Positions 45,462 to 57,533 are shown, counted from the first letter of the stretch. The stretch: DNA of 64,000 nt from Aquilaria yunnanensis (GCA_039654915.1 CM077596.1:44886501-44950500); one strand, 5' to 3'. Notes: a model not told the origin generated them from the letters alone. Numbers and translations are program-made.

Positions 45462-48400
45462 ATGGTTGATACGAGGTCTGGAATTTCGAGGGGGACTAGG
45501 GAACCTGGTGAAGGTTCTAGTGACCCAGTTGTGGCAAGGTTGGATGAGATATCCAGAGTGCTACAGAATTTGACTGAGACTATGGCTCAGGTGGCACAGG
45601 GTATGAACACTCTTGTAACAGAGATGTTCAGAGATTATGGGGACAGAGGTGTTGTCCAGGAGGAAGTTGAGCCACAACAGGAACAGGAAAGGCATGCTGA
45701 GCAACAGCAAGTGCCTAGAGCTCAGGAACCCAGAAATCAAGTTCTTGAGGAGGTTGAGGAACCAGAGATGATGGAGGCTCCAAGGAGGGGAGACACTCCA
45801 CATCAGATGAGGTTACTGGAAAAGTTCAAGACAGTTGATCCACCTAGCTTTGATGGGACGGGAGATCCTGACAGAGCAGAGGACTGGTTGTCTGTTATGA
45901 ACTGACTCTTTACTTGTGGTGGCTATGAGACAGAGCAGAGGATAGTTCTAGTACCTTTCTTTCTGAGAGGGAGAGCCAGTCTTTGGTGGGATGATGTGAT
46001 GGAGCTGCTGAGGGAGAGTAATGGCATTCGCCCAGAGCACAAGAAAAAGGTGCTCAAATGGTCAGACTTCGAGAAGAAGTTTAGACAGGAGTATATTAGT
46101 GAAGCTGCACAGGATCAGAGGAGGATCCAGTTTGAGAATCTGACACAGGGAGAGATGTCAGTACGAGAGTATGAGCAGCGTTACAACTCACTTATCCGGT
46201 ATGCTCCATATATGTTGGGTAATGATGAGCTGAAAGCCAAGAAGTTTTCCCAGGGTCTGAAGCCTATTTTCAGGAGGTATATGGCGACAGTTGATATCAG
46301 GAGTTATCGCCAGATGGTTCAGAAGGCATTGGCATTGGAAAGGGAATTCGAGGATTCCAGAGCACCTGTGAAAAAGGTGGAAGCTGGGCCATCTAACTTG
46401 GGGAAAAGTGCTGGAAAGCGACCAATGGTAGGGAACCAGGATCCATCCAAGAGGAGGAGGACAGGTGTGTGTCCTAGGTGCAGACGGTTCCATGGTGGAA
46501 GACCATGTACTCTGGGTACAGATACTTGCAATGTCTGTGGTCAGAGAGGGCATTGGGCCAGGGACTGCCCAAGGGTTCGATCAGTTACAGGTCCGCCTCG
46601 GGCTTTACCTCCAGTACCACTTGCCATTGGGAACCGGCCTGGAGTAGTTGCTACAGCAGTGAACCCGAGAGTCTTCGCTTTGACGAACCAGGCGGCCAGA
46701 GAACCGCCAGTAGTTCAAGGTAATTTTACTTTTCTGAGCAGTAGTGTTAGAGTGCTTTTCGATACGGGAGCTACTCTTTCAGTGATATCTTCTGCCTTGG
46801 TAGATAAGCATAGTTTACAGCGTGAAACTGCGGGTGAGTTGAGACTCATCAGGACTGCAGGGAAAGGTTTTATTGTGACCAATGAAGTGGTTACTAGGTA
46901 TCCTTTGCAGTTAGGTGATCATGATTTTTGTTGTGAGTTGTGGGTGATTGAGTTGAAATCTTATGACCTGGTGCTGGGAATGGACTGGTTGAGTAAGCAT
47001 AAAGCACAAATTAACTGTGCGAATCACTCAGTTGACATCACTGATGCTCAGGGGGCTAGAGTGACTTGCACAGGAGGGTTGGCATCTAGTGCTAAGAGTT
47101 TACACCTTAGACTTGTAGATACCATCCCTGTAGTGGGTGAAGAGGAGTATTACTCGTTGAATGGAGTAGCTATAGAGGAGGAGTTGGGAAGCATTCCTGT
47201 AGCTAATCAGTTTCCTGAGGTGTTTCCAGTGGAGTTACCTGGGTTACCACCTAGGAGGGATACTGAGTCTGCTATCCATCTGCAACCAGGGGTTGAGCCT
47301 ATTTCAGTACCACCTTATAGGATGTCGGCTCCTGAGATGGATGAGTTGAAGAAGCAGTTGGAGGAACTGCTAGGGAAAGGTTTCATAAGACCGAGTGTAT
47401 CACCGTGGGGAGCTCCAGTGTTATTTGTGAAGAAGAAGGATGGGACTTTCAGGTTGTGCATCGATTACAGGAAGTTGAATGCAGTGACAGTTAAGAATAA
47501 GTATCCACTTCCTAGAATTGATGATTTGTTTGACAGACTCAGAGGAGCGAGTGTGTTTTCCAGGATTGATCTTCGGTCTGGGTACTTTCAGATCAGAGTT
47601 AAGGGGGAAGACATTCCGAAGACTGCCTTCAGGACGAGATACGGACATTATGAGTATACGGTTATGCCTTTCGGTGTGACTAATGCTCCAGCAGTATTTA
47701 TGGAAGCTATGAATCGGATCTTTAAGCCATTTCTGGATCAGTTTGTTGAGGTCTTCATCGATGATATTCTGATCTATTCACAGTCTACAGCAGAGCATGA
47801 GGAGCACCTTAGAACGGTTTTGCAAGTGCTGAAGGATAATCAGTACTATGCAAAATTTTCTAAGTGTGAGTTTTGGTCCGAGAGGATTCAGTTTTTGGGG
47901 CATATTATCAGTGCTCAAGGTTTGTCAGTTGATCCTGAAAAGGTTCAAGCAGTGGTTGATTGGAAGAGACCGACTACAGTTACAGAGGTCAGGAGTTTCT
48001 TGGGTCTAGCAGGTTACTACAGACGCTTCATAGAGAAATTCTCTGTGATAGCTACGCCGTTGACAGCATTGACCAGGAAAGCTCAGAAATTTGAGTGGAC
48101 ACCGAAGTGTGAAGAAGCCTACATGAAGCTGAAGGAAAAGTTGACCAGTGCACCCATACTTGTGTTACCAGACCCGGACAGAGCCTTTACAGTTTATACT
48201 GATGCGTCAGGTTCAGGTTTAGGTTGTGTTCTACATCAGGACAGTCAGGTGATTGCTTATGGTTCGAGACAGCTGAGGCCTAATGAGTTGAACTACCCTG
48301 TTCATGATCTTGAGTTTGCAGCAGTGATCTTTGCACTGAAATTATGGAGACATTATTTGATGGGAAGATCGTTCAGAATCTTCACTGATCACAAGAGTTT

Positions 48401-50186
48401 GAAGTATTTGTTTACTCAGAAGGATCTGAACATGAGACAGCGGCGATGGATTGAGTACATTAAAGACTATGATTGTTCGATCGAGTATTGTGCTGGTAAA
48501 GGGAACGTGGTAGCAGATGCTTTGAGTCGGAAGTACACAGGAGTGATCTTGTCCAAGGATCAGGCTACAGATTTTTCAGAAGGAGCATTGAAGGACTGTT
48601 TCTTAGCTTTGCATGAATTATGGCAAAGTCGAGAAAAATCCTTAGTCTACGTTTTGGAGATTCAGACGGCTTGGTTAGCCAGAGTCAGAGAAGCTCAGTT
48701 GAAAGATCCATTGTTGAAGAAGATTTCAGGTGAAGCTAAGACTGGTGCTTTGAAGAAAGAGTTCAAGTACAAAGATGGAATACTGCATTATGGTGATCGA
48801 CTCTATGTGTCGAATGTTGAGGGACTTAGGCAGCAAGTCCTACAGGAGGCACATAGCAGTACATTGAGTATTCACCCTGGTGTTAGTAAGATGTATCAAG
48901 ATCTGAAGACACATTTTTGGTGGCCAGGACTGAAGAGAGATGTACGAGGACATGTGGCAAAGTGTTTGACATGTCAGGTGGTGAAAGCTGAACACCAGAA
49001 ACCAGCAGGCACACTTCAGAGTTTATCTCTACCAGTGAGGAAGTGGGGATCCGTTACTATGGATTTCCTAGTGGGGTTACCGACCACCCGGAGTCAGCAT
49101 GATGCTATTTGGGTAGTGGTTGACAGATTGACGAAGTCGGCACACTTTATACCGATCAGAGTCACCTATACATTGGAGAGGTTGGCTCAGTTATATCTCA
49201 GGGAGATTGTGAGACTCCATGGGATACCGGATCAGATCATATCAGACAGAGATCCACAATTTACATCACGGTTCTGGAATGCTTTTCAGGAAGCATTGGG
49301 CAGTAAAGTTAGCCTCAGTACTGCTTTTCATCCACAGACTGACGGACAGTCAGAGAGGGTGATTCAGACTTTAGAGGACATGCTACGCATGTGTGTCATT
49401 GATTTCAGAGGTGATTAGGATCAGCACTTACCACTGATCGAGTTTGCCTATAATAACAGTCATCAATCTGTTATTGGAATGGCGCCCTATGAAGCTTTGT
49501 ATGGGAGACGGTGTATGACACCTCATTGTTGGGCAGATCCAACAGACAGAGTGGTTATTGGACCTGAGATCATAGCTGACACTACAGCTAAGATTAAGTT
49601 GATTCAGCAGAGAATCAAGACAGCTAATGACAGACAGACTAAGTATGCAAACAGAAGAAGAAGAGAATTGAGTTTTGAGGTTGGTGACAAAGTACTTCTG
49701 AAAGTGTCGCCCATGAGAGGAGTTAGTCGTTTTGGACAGAGGGGCAAGTTAGCTCCAAGGTTCATTGGACCTTATGAAGTGTTAGAGAAAGTTGGGAAAG
49801 TTGCTTATCGGTTGGCTTTACCGCCTAACCTTTCTCAAGTGCATAATGTGTTTCATGTCAGTTTACTCAGGAAGTGCACAGTTGAGCCCGGACAGGTAGT
49901 AAATCCTTCAGTCATACCCATTCAGGAGGACTTGACTTATGAAGAGAAACCAGTTCAGATTTTGGATAGGCAAGTCAAGAAACTGCGGACTAAGTGGATT
50001 CCGATGGTTAAGATCCTTTGGTCTAACCGTAGTGAGGAGGAAGCTACCTGGGAGACAGAGCAGGATATGCTGAAAAGATATCCTGGTGTTTTTCCAGAGT
50101 TGCAGCGGAATTTGGGGGACCAAATTCCAGAAGGAGGGGAGAATGTTACGGCCCTTCTAGAGGGAGGTAAGGACTTTAGAATTTAG
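45462..50186 (+). pseudogene. gag-pol: element D gag-pol polyprotein with two in-frame stops
   Basis: A single frame of 1,575 codons from ATG 45462. gag core about residues 130-290; CCHC knuckle C356-X2-C359-X4-H364-X4-C369; protease D434-T-G-A; reverse transcriptase with DYRKLNAV (D668) and FIDD (D767, D768); RNase H from D914; integrase D1201, D1262 and E1298 (the normal 35-residue spacing); and a C-terminal chromodomain-like region (about 1497-1550, WETE near its end). Stops: TGA at 45903-45905, in gag, and TAG at 49416-49418, where the family has tryptophan. Both fit single C-to-T type changes. Everything else looks functional. ATG 45462 was chosen because MVDTRSG is a typical start; the frame is open slightly upstream. 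Confidence 0.95.
50131..50143 (+). other. element D polypurine tract
   Basis: AAGGAGGGGAGAA stands directly before the 3' LTR. Confidence 0.85.
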
Positions 50187-52653
50187 TGTAGAAGTTTAAT
50201 TTAAGTTTGCCTAGCAAGAATTAAGAAGTTTGCCAAAGTTCACTAAGTTCCGACAAGAATAAAGCTCTGAACTAAGTTCAGGGGTAAAATAGTATTTTTG
50301 CACCCTGAGTGGCCGGGACGAGTCCCGAGTGTTTTAAAATGAATTTTTAGAACTTAATTTTTAACCTTAACTCAAACTCAACAAATAGACAAGAATTTAA
50401 TCAAGAACTGTTAAGTTACAAAGATGGGGGACCTAATTGCACTTAACTTGAAACCTTGGTGGTTTGAGGGGTTAAGTGGAGTTTAAGAAGAGGGAAGAAG
50501 GGTTTGGGCTACCATAACCCGTTTTCCAGCTTCTCCACTCCATTTCTCTCTCAAATTAAGCTTGGAATCAAAAGCTTTTGGTGCCAAAAGGTGCAATTAA
50601 GGGTGTATAAGCTTGGAGGATGCATTTTCAAGCTTGAATCCTTGTTTTTGAAGCTTGAAAGGGCGTTTTTCTCCATCCCCTGTTTTTGAACGAGGTATGA
50701 TTTATGTTCTTGATTGAATTCGTGTTATTTGGTTGATTGGAAGCTTGGGTTTTGGTTAGAAGATGTGTTTTTGATGTTTTAGAGCTTTGTTTTGGTATGG
50801 TTTTGTGTAGAACTTTGGAAGCTTGTTTGGAAGAGGAAGGGTTCGAATTCTTGCTTGTTCTTGGTGTTAAGGTAAGGGAGAAAGTGTTTTTAAGTTGTTG
50901 GATTGCTTTTGGATTGAAATGGATTGAGAAAGTTGAGTAATTTTTGGTTATGGTATGAAGAAACGTTTTGGGAATTATGGTGGACTAGCTAAATTCGAAG
51001 GATTGGTTTGATGTTTCTAATGCATCATAGTTTAGCTTTGATAGTTGGTTTTGTTCCTTGCAACATGTACTTCATGTGTATGAAATTTGGTAACTTTTGA
51101 TGCATGTTTGCTATATGTATTTGGTTGCCAAAGTTCATAGCAGCAATCGGCCAAATTCTGCATTTCTGCAGAATTGGCGACGCGGCGCCAATTCGCCCGA
51201 CGATTGGCGACGCGTCGCCAATTCAATTTTTGGTCACAGAACGTTTGTTCGTCGGCGACGCGTCGCCAATTCCCTCTTGCCTTTGGCGACGCGGCGCCAA
51301 CACAAGAAAATGGGGGGTTTGACTTTTTGCTGCGTTGACCCGACCGAGACTACGGAAGGTTCGGAACGTGCCTAAGGGTCCGAGGATCCCGATGGTACTC
51401 CGAGACTTCCGAAAGTCCCACCGGAAGTATGAGTTTTCTTGAACTGTTTGAGGTAAGTAAGTTGCTTAGGCAACAAGTAAGGAAACAAATGTTGCAATTG
51501 AACTTAATTAGCTATCAATAGCTCAGGTGAGAGGTTTAGAACCCTCGTCGGCCTAGCCGTGCCGGAGCCACGAGGCCACGAGGCGAAACCTTGTTCATCT
51601 AGTTTACATCAAAGAGGCCCTACGGCCTAGTCTACAAGTCTCGTCATAAATTCCCCTGCATAACAACTAGGTGAGAGGTTCTATGATTGAATGAGGCTTG
51701 CTAAGGTTCGCCCTTGAGCCATATGATAGGTTGCTAAGTGATAGCGCTTGGCCTATATGTCAGGTTGCTAAGTGATTGCGCTTGGCCTGTATATGTGTCA
51801 GGTTGCTAAGTGATTGCACTTGGCCTGATACAGAGGACTACTTGAGGAGAGGTTTACGGACCTAGTATATATATATATGACTAGTACCCTCATGCTGTGT
51901 GAGCTCGCAGCCAGAGTCCTAGCTTTTTCTTGCAGGTACATCGAAGACCCTTACTGAGAATGTTGAATTCTCACTCCCTGTTTGTTATGCAGAGTCTGGA
52001 GTAGCAGGACCGGATAATCGCTGAGGATTATCACGGTAGTACCTTTTTGTCTGTAAATGTACGGTAGTTGAGAAACTTTAAGTTTCTAGCTTGCTTAAGT
52101 GTTTAGTTGGTCTGTTGGTCAGGCTGTGGTACTAACTTGCTTCTTCCTTTGGCTGCAGAGCCTAGTAGCACTTGGTAAAGGACTTGTGAGACTCGCCACT
52201 GGGACAGGAGTCCAAAGTGGGAGCTAGGGTAAAAGATCTCAGTAAAGTCTTGTATTTTGATACAGTACTTTATTTTGCCTCCAGTATTTATGTTATAAAG
52301 AGTCCTTGACTCAGGGGATTGTTCTCTGGGTGAGAGCATTAATTACTTATGTATAAATGCTTTCACGAGCGGTGTATGTGTAGTTAATCACTCAAAGGTT
52401 GATTTTGATATGCTTTGGCATTTTGTATTTATTTATATAGAATTTTACTTAGCCGGCTAAATGTCTAAGTGATTAAATGTTTTATGGTTTTAATAAACCA
52501 AGTCAAAGCATAAGTGCATACATATTGCATTTCTAGGTTAATCAACTAGTAGCATTGGATTTAATCCACACACATAACCAGCTAGCCAATTACAATCCAC
52601 CGTGAGACAAACGCTCACAGGGTATCCCGGGCAGGGGCACGGGGATCGTGTCA
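50144..52653 (+). repeat. element D 3' LTR
   Basis: Starts TGTTACGGCC and ends ATCGTGTCA, the same length as the 5' copy, with about 11 substitutions and no indel seen. Confidence 0.96.
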
Positions 52654-52658
52654 CCTTC

Positions 52659-53157
52659 TCTACCAATAAACATTCTTAAAAAGATTTACCGAGTTCGCTG
52701 TGAACGATTAAGAGTTTTGATGCACAAAGGAATCCCTGAAGATGTGCGGTGGTTAATTGAAGCTAAGGTTTGTCTGGCAGGTGAAGTCCCAGATGCATTT
52801 GTGTCTCACCTGCCTGGGATAATCTTATGCCAAAAAGTGAAGAGCGAAAAGGTTACAAGTCTGTCATAAATGTGGTCGATGGACTTGTAATACTAAATGT
52901 CGCTCTTTAAGAGTGGTCTCCGATAATCGGGAAGATAAAATATGATTCATCAAGAATGGCCTGAGTAAGGATTCGTTGGATGATATCCGATTGACTCTTG
53001 AGATGCATTCTTGTGGATCAGTGCAACGCGAACTTCTTGGTTTATGGAGTATTTTTCACGAAGAACGAGAGCGTTATAGTCCCGGGAATCTGACTTTAAA
53101 AGACCATGTTTGCCAGTTTGTAAGAAAACTGGATGGGAAGTAAATCCCCGACTCATA
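52659..53157 (+). pseudogene. p1 of unit R1, 3' fragment
   Basis: It resumes p1 after element D. Protein sense is visible to 52869 (KKIYRVRCERLRVL, GIPEDVRWLIEA), then a small deletion shifts the frame before the basic stretch, and a TGA falls inside that stretch. The four cysteines are still recognisable in the shifted frame (about 52862-52901). The tail aligns with p2 but has further stops. Confidence 0.7.
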
Positions 53158-53319
53158 GAAAGCGTTGAAGCCGTTACTGGACGTAAAACCAGTGGAAGAT
53201 GTGAGCCACAGTCACAATTATTGTACATACAATTTGTCATATTTGGAAAATTTACCTTTTCTTTTTACAATAATGTACTTGCTTCTGTAAGCATAATTAA
53301 CACATTATCCTTTCATTGC

Positions 53320-53392
53320 TATAAATGCGTGTTCTTTTTTTCGGTTAAGTAGCGGATACGGTACTCCGTGACTCTCAAGTCGGTTATTTCAG
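53320..53392 (+). promoter_or_regulatory. TATA box and conserved leader of p2, unit R1
   Basis: TATAAAT (53320-53326) is followed 18 bp on by GGTTAAGT (53343-53350) and the two small hairpins ACGG/CCGT and GACT/AGTC. ATG 53443 lies about 90 bp after the leader start. The same layout precedes p2 in R2. Confidence 0.6.
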
Positions 53393-53442
53393 TTTCCTAC
53401 AATAACTGATTTCTTGCTTTCTTCCCTCAAATTCTCTCATCA

Positions 53443-53991
53443 ATGGATTCTATACTTTCCATCCTGCGAAAGTACTTTCCTTCCCTCCCAATAAATGTTC
53501 TTAAAAGGATTTACCAAGCTAGATGTGAAAGAATCAGAGTTTTTATGCACACAGGCATTCCTGACAATGTGCGATGGTTAATTGAAGCAAGGGTCCGTTC
53601 GGCTGGTGAAGTTTCAAATGCATTTATGCCCCACATACCCGGCTTAGGTAAAAGTGTTTATGCTAAAAAACGAAGAGCAAAGAGGCTAGGCGTCTGTCAT
53701 AAATGTGGACGATGGAATTGTGATACTAAATGTCGCTATTTAGGATTCATCTCCAAAAATCGTGAAGATAAAAGAAAATTCATTAAGAATGGTCTGCGTA
53801 AAGAATCCCTGGAGGATATCTGAGGGACTCTTGAAACGCATTCTTGTGGAATAGTGCAATGTGGAATTGTCGATTTATGGAGGACTTTCCATAAAGAACG
53901 AGACCATTGCAATCTTGGGAATCTGACTTTAAAAGACCCTGTTTGCCAGTTTGTAAGAAAATTGGATGGGAAGCAAGTCCCCGACTCATAG
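53443..53991 (+). pseudogene. p2 of unit R1, truncated by a stop
   Basis: The same gene as 56985-57533 but with TGA at 53821-53823, where R2 has CGA. This leaves 126 codons that still include the basic stretch KKRRAKR and the four cysteines. Arginine codon CGA to TGA is a typical methyl-cytosine deamination change. Beyond the stop the frame stays readable to 53991. Confidence 0.75.
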
Positions 53992-54251
53992 AAGGCATTG
54001 AAGCCGTTACTGGACGTAAAACCAGTGGAAGACGTGAACCACAGTCATGGCTACTGTACATGCTTGCTGTCACTTTTCAAACTTTTCCTTCTCTTCTAAC
54101 AATAATGTACCTACTTCTGTAAATGCAATCGACGTGAGCTACAGTCATGACTACTGTATATGCTAGCTGTCACTTTTGAAAATTTTTCTTCTCTTCCGAC
54201 AATAATGTACCTACTCTTGTAAATGTGATTATTGCATTATCTTTTCACCTT

Positions 54252-54259
54252 TATAAATA
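54252..54259 (+). promoter_or_regulatory. TATA box of the LOG fragment, unit R1
   Basis: TATAAATA lies 41 bp before ATG 54300, in a context (CATTATCTTTTCACC upstream) much like the one before p2. Two tandem copies of about 95 bp (54035-54225) lie just upstream. Confidence 0.5.
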
Positions 54260-54299
54260 CATCCTCTTCTTCTCATTTCTCACAAGGTTAAGGATAGGA

Positions 54300-54659
54300 A
54301 TGGAGAAAACCTCAACTCGTAAATCCCGAATTATTTGTGTATTTTCTGGGGCTTTTCCTGAAAAAGATGAAGAGTATTTAAAGGCAGCCAACCATTTGGG
54401 TAGAGTATGAGCTGAGCGAAAAATACATTTAGTTTATGGAGGAGGTAGTGTCTGATTAATGAGAAGTGTAGCATCAGCAGCATCTCTAGGAGGAAGTCAA
54501 GTTTTGGGCATTATCCCTGGACCTTTCAAATTGGTTTCTGGGGGCACGATTGGAGAAGAATTAGTGGTTAAAAATTTGCAATAGCGTTTGTTACAAATGC
54601 TTTTTAATGCTGATGCTTTTATCGCTTTACCAGGAGGTTTTGGCACGCATTGTGGATGA
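54300..54659 (+). pseudogene. LOG-like: LOG-type phosphoribohydrolase fragment, unit R1
   Basis: Same as 57842-58201 but more damaged: in-frame stops at 54408, 54450 and 54582, and GLMG changed to LMR. The second stop (GGA to TGA) is private to R1. The PGGFGT motif near the end is retained. Confidence 0.8.
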
Positions 54660-56050
54660 AAAAAAGTGGTCCGATCTGTTCTTCTTGTCCTTTAGTTTTA
54701 TTATCAGCATTTTTTTTCTTTTTCGTGTTTCAGTTTTTCTTTTCAGGAAATTTCTTCTTTCTTCTTCACCTTTTAGGATAATTTTGTTTATGCTGATATT
54801 AAAACCATAGGACAAAGCCTTTAGTTTGGAATGGCTGAGTAAGGAGTAATTTTTTTTTTTCTCTTGAGACGCATCCTATTAGGTCTACTAGTCATGACAT
54901 TTTGGGGTAGCTAAGCTTCAACCTTATTTGGATGACATATCTTACAAGGGAATCTATATTTTCTGAAGAAAATATTAGATGAAACCTGGATATGGATTCC
55001 AAGTGTGCAATAAATTATGACTTTGTAAGAAGGATAGTAATAATTAAAACTTAGAAAAAGCAAAGATCGTAGATTATTTTGATAAGCTTTATGAATTAAA
55101 ACAGGTAAGATCGAGGTCCTGCTTTGCGAACGGCAGAAAACATTTGCTAACAGGGAAAAAGGAGTAACAAATCTTCGAGTGATTCCCTTGGTGATTGCCT
55201 GAATGATCGCTTCAAAAGTCCTACAATTGAAAATAGGAGCATGATTATATCAACAAGAAGAAAGTATATTTACAAAGGTTTCGTAAACCCAACAACAGGG
55301 ACGAGTATCCAAAGAGACATAAAGTATGAGGCCGACGAACGTTAAGGAAGTTGAGGCCAAAATTCAAGAATAAGTCAAGAAAAATTTCTTTGAAGGGGCT
55401 TTCGAAAAGAATTGAGCTTTTGAGGCAATGGACAAGAGTTAAGAAGCATAAAGCGATTCAATGGTAGTTCGAGAAGGCAATCACAAAAAGGATCCAGTAA
55501 AGCAAAGACATGAAGAACTAGATAAAAAAAAAACAAAACAAAACAAAAAAAAAGTCATCAGTTACACATGCCCTGCATTCATGCATTTCGCATTATGCAT
55601 GCATGGCTTTTGCATAACAGGGATCAAACTGAAAATATATCCGTGCCATGATTGAGACTTCAGCTTCATCAGCCCATTCCAGTCTATCACTGGATGCACA
55701 GCTAATACGCTGGACCAAAATGCGTCAAGAATTCAACATTATGGTCAAGGATAAGGTAGACATAAAAAATGTTGTCTTTGACAATTTGTTAAAAGCTGGC
55801 AATGGATTCGATAATCGAGGCTACACCCGTAAGGACGAGATTGACGGAATTCCAAAAATAAGAGATAGCTATGGTCAAGGATAAGGTAGACATCAAAAAA
55901 ATATTGTCGTTGACAATTTGTCAAAACTAGCAATGGATTCGATAATCAAGGCTTCACCCATAAGGACAGGATCGACATCAGCTCAATGGAATATCAAAGA
56001 TAAGAGATATCTATGACATCAAAATATTGTCAAAAAGTAGGATTTATTTT

Positions 56051-56102
56051 TTCGGTTAAGTGGCAGATACGGTACTCCGTGACTCTCAAGTCGGTTGTCT
56101 CA
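56051..56102 (+). promoter_or_regulatory. conserved leader of p1, unit R2
   Basis: Begins with CGGTTAAGTGGCAGATACGG and the two hairpins ACGG/CCGT and GACT/AGTC. No clear TATA box stands upstream, unlike p2. Confidence 0.5.
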
Positions 56103-56159
56103 GTTGCCCATAATAACTGATCTCTTCCTCCCTTCTTTCTTTTATTTCCTGCTAAAAAA

Positions 56160-56699
56160 ATGGATCCTACTCTTTCTGCCTTGCGAAAATACTTCCCTTC
56201 TCTCCCAATAAACATTCTTAAAAAGATTTACCGAGTTCGCTGTGAACGATTAAGAGTTTTGATGCACAAAGGAATCCCTGAAGATGTGCGGTGGTTAATT
56301 GAAGCTAAGGTTTGTCTGGCAGGTGAAGTCCCAGATGCATTTGTGTCTCACCTGCCTGGGATAATCTTATGCCAAAAAGTGAAGAGCGAAAAGGTTACAA
56401 GTCTGTCATAAATGTGGTCGATGGACTTGTAATACTAAATGTCGCTCTTTAAGAGTGGTCTCCGATAATCGGGAAGATAAAATATGATTCATCAAGAATG
56501 GCCTGAGTAAGGATTCGTTGGATGATATCCGATTGACTCTTGAGAAGCATTCTTGTGGATCAGTGCAACGCGAACTTCTTGGTTTATGGAGTATTTTTCA
56601 CGAAGAACGAGAGCGTTATAGTCCCGGGAATCTGACTTTAAAAGACCATGTTTGCCAGTTTGTAAGAAAACTGGATGGGAAGTAAATCCCCGACTCATA
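56160..56699 (+). pseudogene. p1 of unit R2, relative of p2
   Basis: From ATG 56160, 83 codons are open. The N-terminal part (LRKYFPSLPIN, GIPEDVRWLIEA) matches p2 at most residues. A deletion near 56360 then shifts the frame, and a TGA interrupts the basic stretch; the cysteine motif remains visible in the shifted frame near 56402-56441. R1 and R2 share these lesions, so p1 was dead before the unit was duplicated. Confidence 0.75.
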
Positions 56700-56861
56700 G
56701 AAAGCGTTGAAGCCGTTACTGGACGTAAAACCAGTGGAAGATGTGAGCCACAGTCACAATTATTGTACATACAATTTGTCATATTTGGAAAATTTACCTT
56801 TTCTTTTTACAATAATGTACTTGCTTCTGTAAGCATAATTAACACATTATCCTTTCATTGT

Positions 56862-56934
56862 TATAAATGTGTGTTCTTTTTTTCGGTTAAGTAGCGGATA
56901 CGGTACTCCGTGACTCTCAAGTCGGTTATTTCAG
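56862..56934 (+). promoter_or_regulatory. TATA box and conserved leader of p2, unit R2
   Basis: TATAAAT (56862-56868), then GGTTAAGT (56885-56892) and two perfect 4-bp hairpins, ACGG/CCGT and GACT/AGTC, back to back. The leader would start about where transcription from this TATA box is expected. Confidence 0.6.
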
Positions 56935-56984
56935 TTTCCTACAATAACTGATTTCTTGCTTTCTTCCCTCAAATTCTCTCATCA

Positions 56985-57533
56985 ATGGATTCTATACTTT
57001 CCATCCTGCGAAAGTACTTTCCTTCCCTCCCAATAAATGTTCTTAAAAGGATTTACCAAGCTAGATGTGAAAGAATCAGAGTTTTTATGCACAAAGGCAT
57101 TCCTGACAATGTGCGATGGTTAATTGAAGCAAGGGTCCGTTCGGCTGGTGAAGTTTCAAATGCATTTATGCCCCGCATACCCGGCTTAGGTAAAAGCGTT
57201 TATGCTAAAAAACGAAGAGCAAAGAGGCTAGGCGTCTGTCATAAATGTGGACGATGGAATTGTGATACTAAATGTCACTATTTAGGATTCATCTCCAAAA
57301 ATCGTGAAGATAAAAGAAAATTCATTAAGAATGGTCTGCGTAAAGAATCCCTGGAGGATATCCGAGGGACTCTTGAAACGCATTCTTGTGGAATAGTGCA
57401 ACGTGGAATTGTTGATTTATGGAGGACTTTCCATAAAGAACGAGACCATTGCAATCTTGGGAATCTGACTTTAAAAGACCCTGTTTGCCAGTTTGTAAGA
57501 AAATTGGATGGGAAGCAAGTCCCCGACTCATAG
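56985..57533 (+). CDS. p2: small basic zinc-finger-like protein, intact
   Basis: 182 codons from ATG 56985 to TAG 57531-57533. The N-terminal 70 residues look helical (SLPINVLKRIYQ, VRWLIEARVR). Residues about 76-82 form a basic stretch, KKRRAKR, then C-X2-C-X4-C-X3-C (CHKCGRWNCDTKC), a charged segment, and a tail with further His, Cys and basic residues. A basic patch joined to a cysteine cluster is the layout of the small nucleic-acid-binding proteins of plant flexiviruses (vitivirus and carlavirus relatives), some of which suppress RNA silencing. I infer an endogenous viral-type gene from this layout only; no replicase or coat gene is seen, and a plant zinc-finger origin is possible. It has its own TATA box and leader. 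Confidence 0.6.
   Translation: MDSILSILRKYFPSLPINVLKRIYQARCERIRVFMHKGIPDNVRWLIEARVRSAGEVSNAFMPRIPGLGKSVYAKKRRAKRLGVCHKCGRWNCDTKCHYLGFISKNREDKRKFIKNGLRKESLEDIRGTLETHSCGIVQRGIVDLWRTFHKERDHCNLGNLTLKDPVCQFVRKLDGKQVPDS

Larger units (their letters stand above)
42811..52653 (+). mobile_element. element D: young Tekay/Del-like chromovirus
   Basis: Complete, with two 2,510 bp LTRs, PBS, one continuous gag-pol frame with two stops, and a PPT. CCTTC flanks it exactly (42806-42810 and 52654-52658). The LTRs differ at about 11 positions by eye (0.4%), so insertion is recent. It split p1 of unit R1. Confidence 0.96.
41624..55001 (+). repeat. 3.5-kb tandem unit, copy R1 (split by element D)
   Basis: 41624-42810 joined to 52659-55001 matches 55002-58541 nearly base for base, with differences of the order of 1%. 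Each unit begins AAGTGTGCAATAAATTATG and ends GATATGGATTCC. It holds, in order, an AT-rich leader with a 125-bp direct repeat (42352-42640), small-protein gene p1, its relative p2, and a LOG fragment. Element D later inserted in p1. Confidence 0.9.

Noticed and set aside
42811..52653. D's LTR repeats and the LTR arrays of C as CRISPR-like arrays
   Set aside because: Plant retroelement context; the units are imperfect and adjacent, without equal unique spacers or cas genes.
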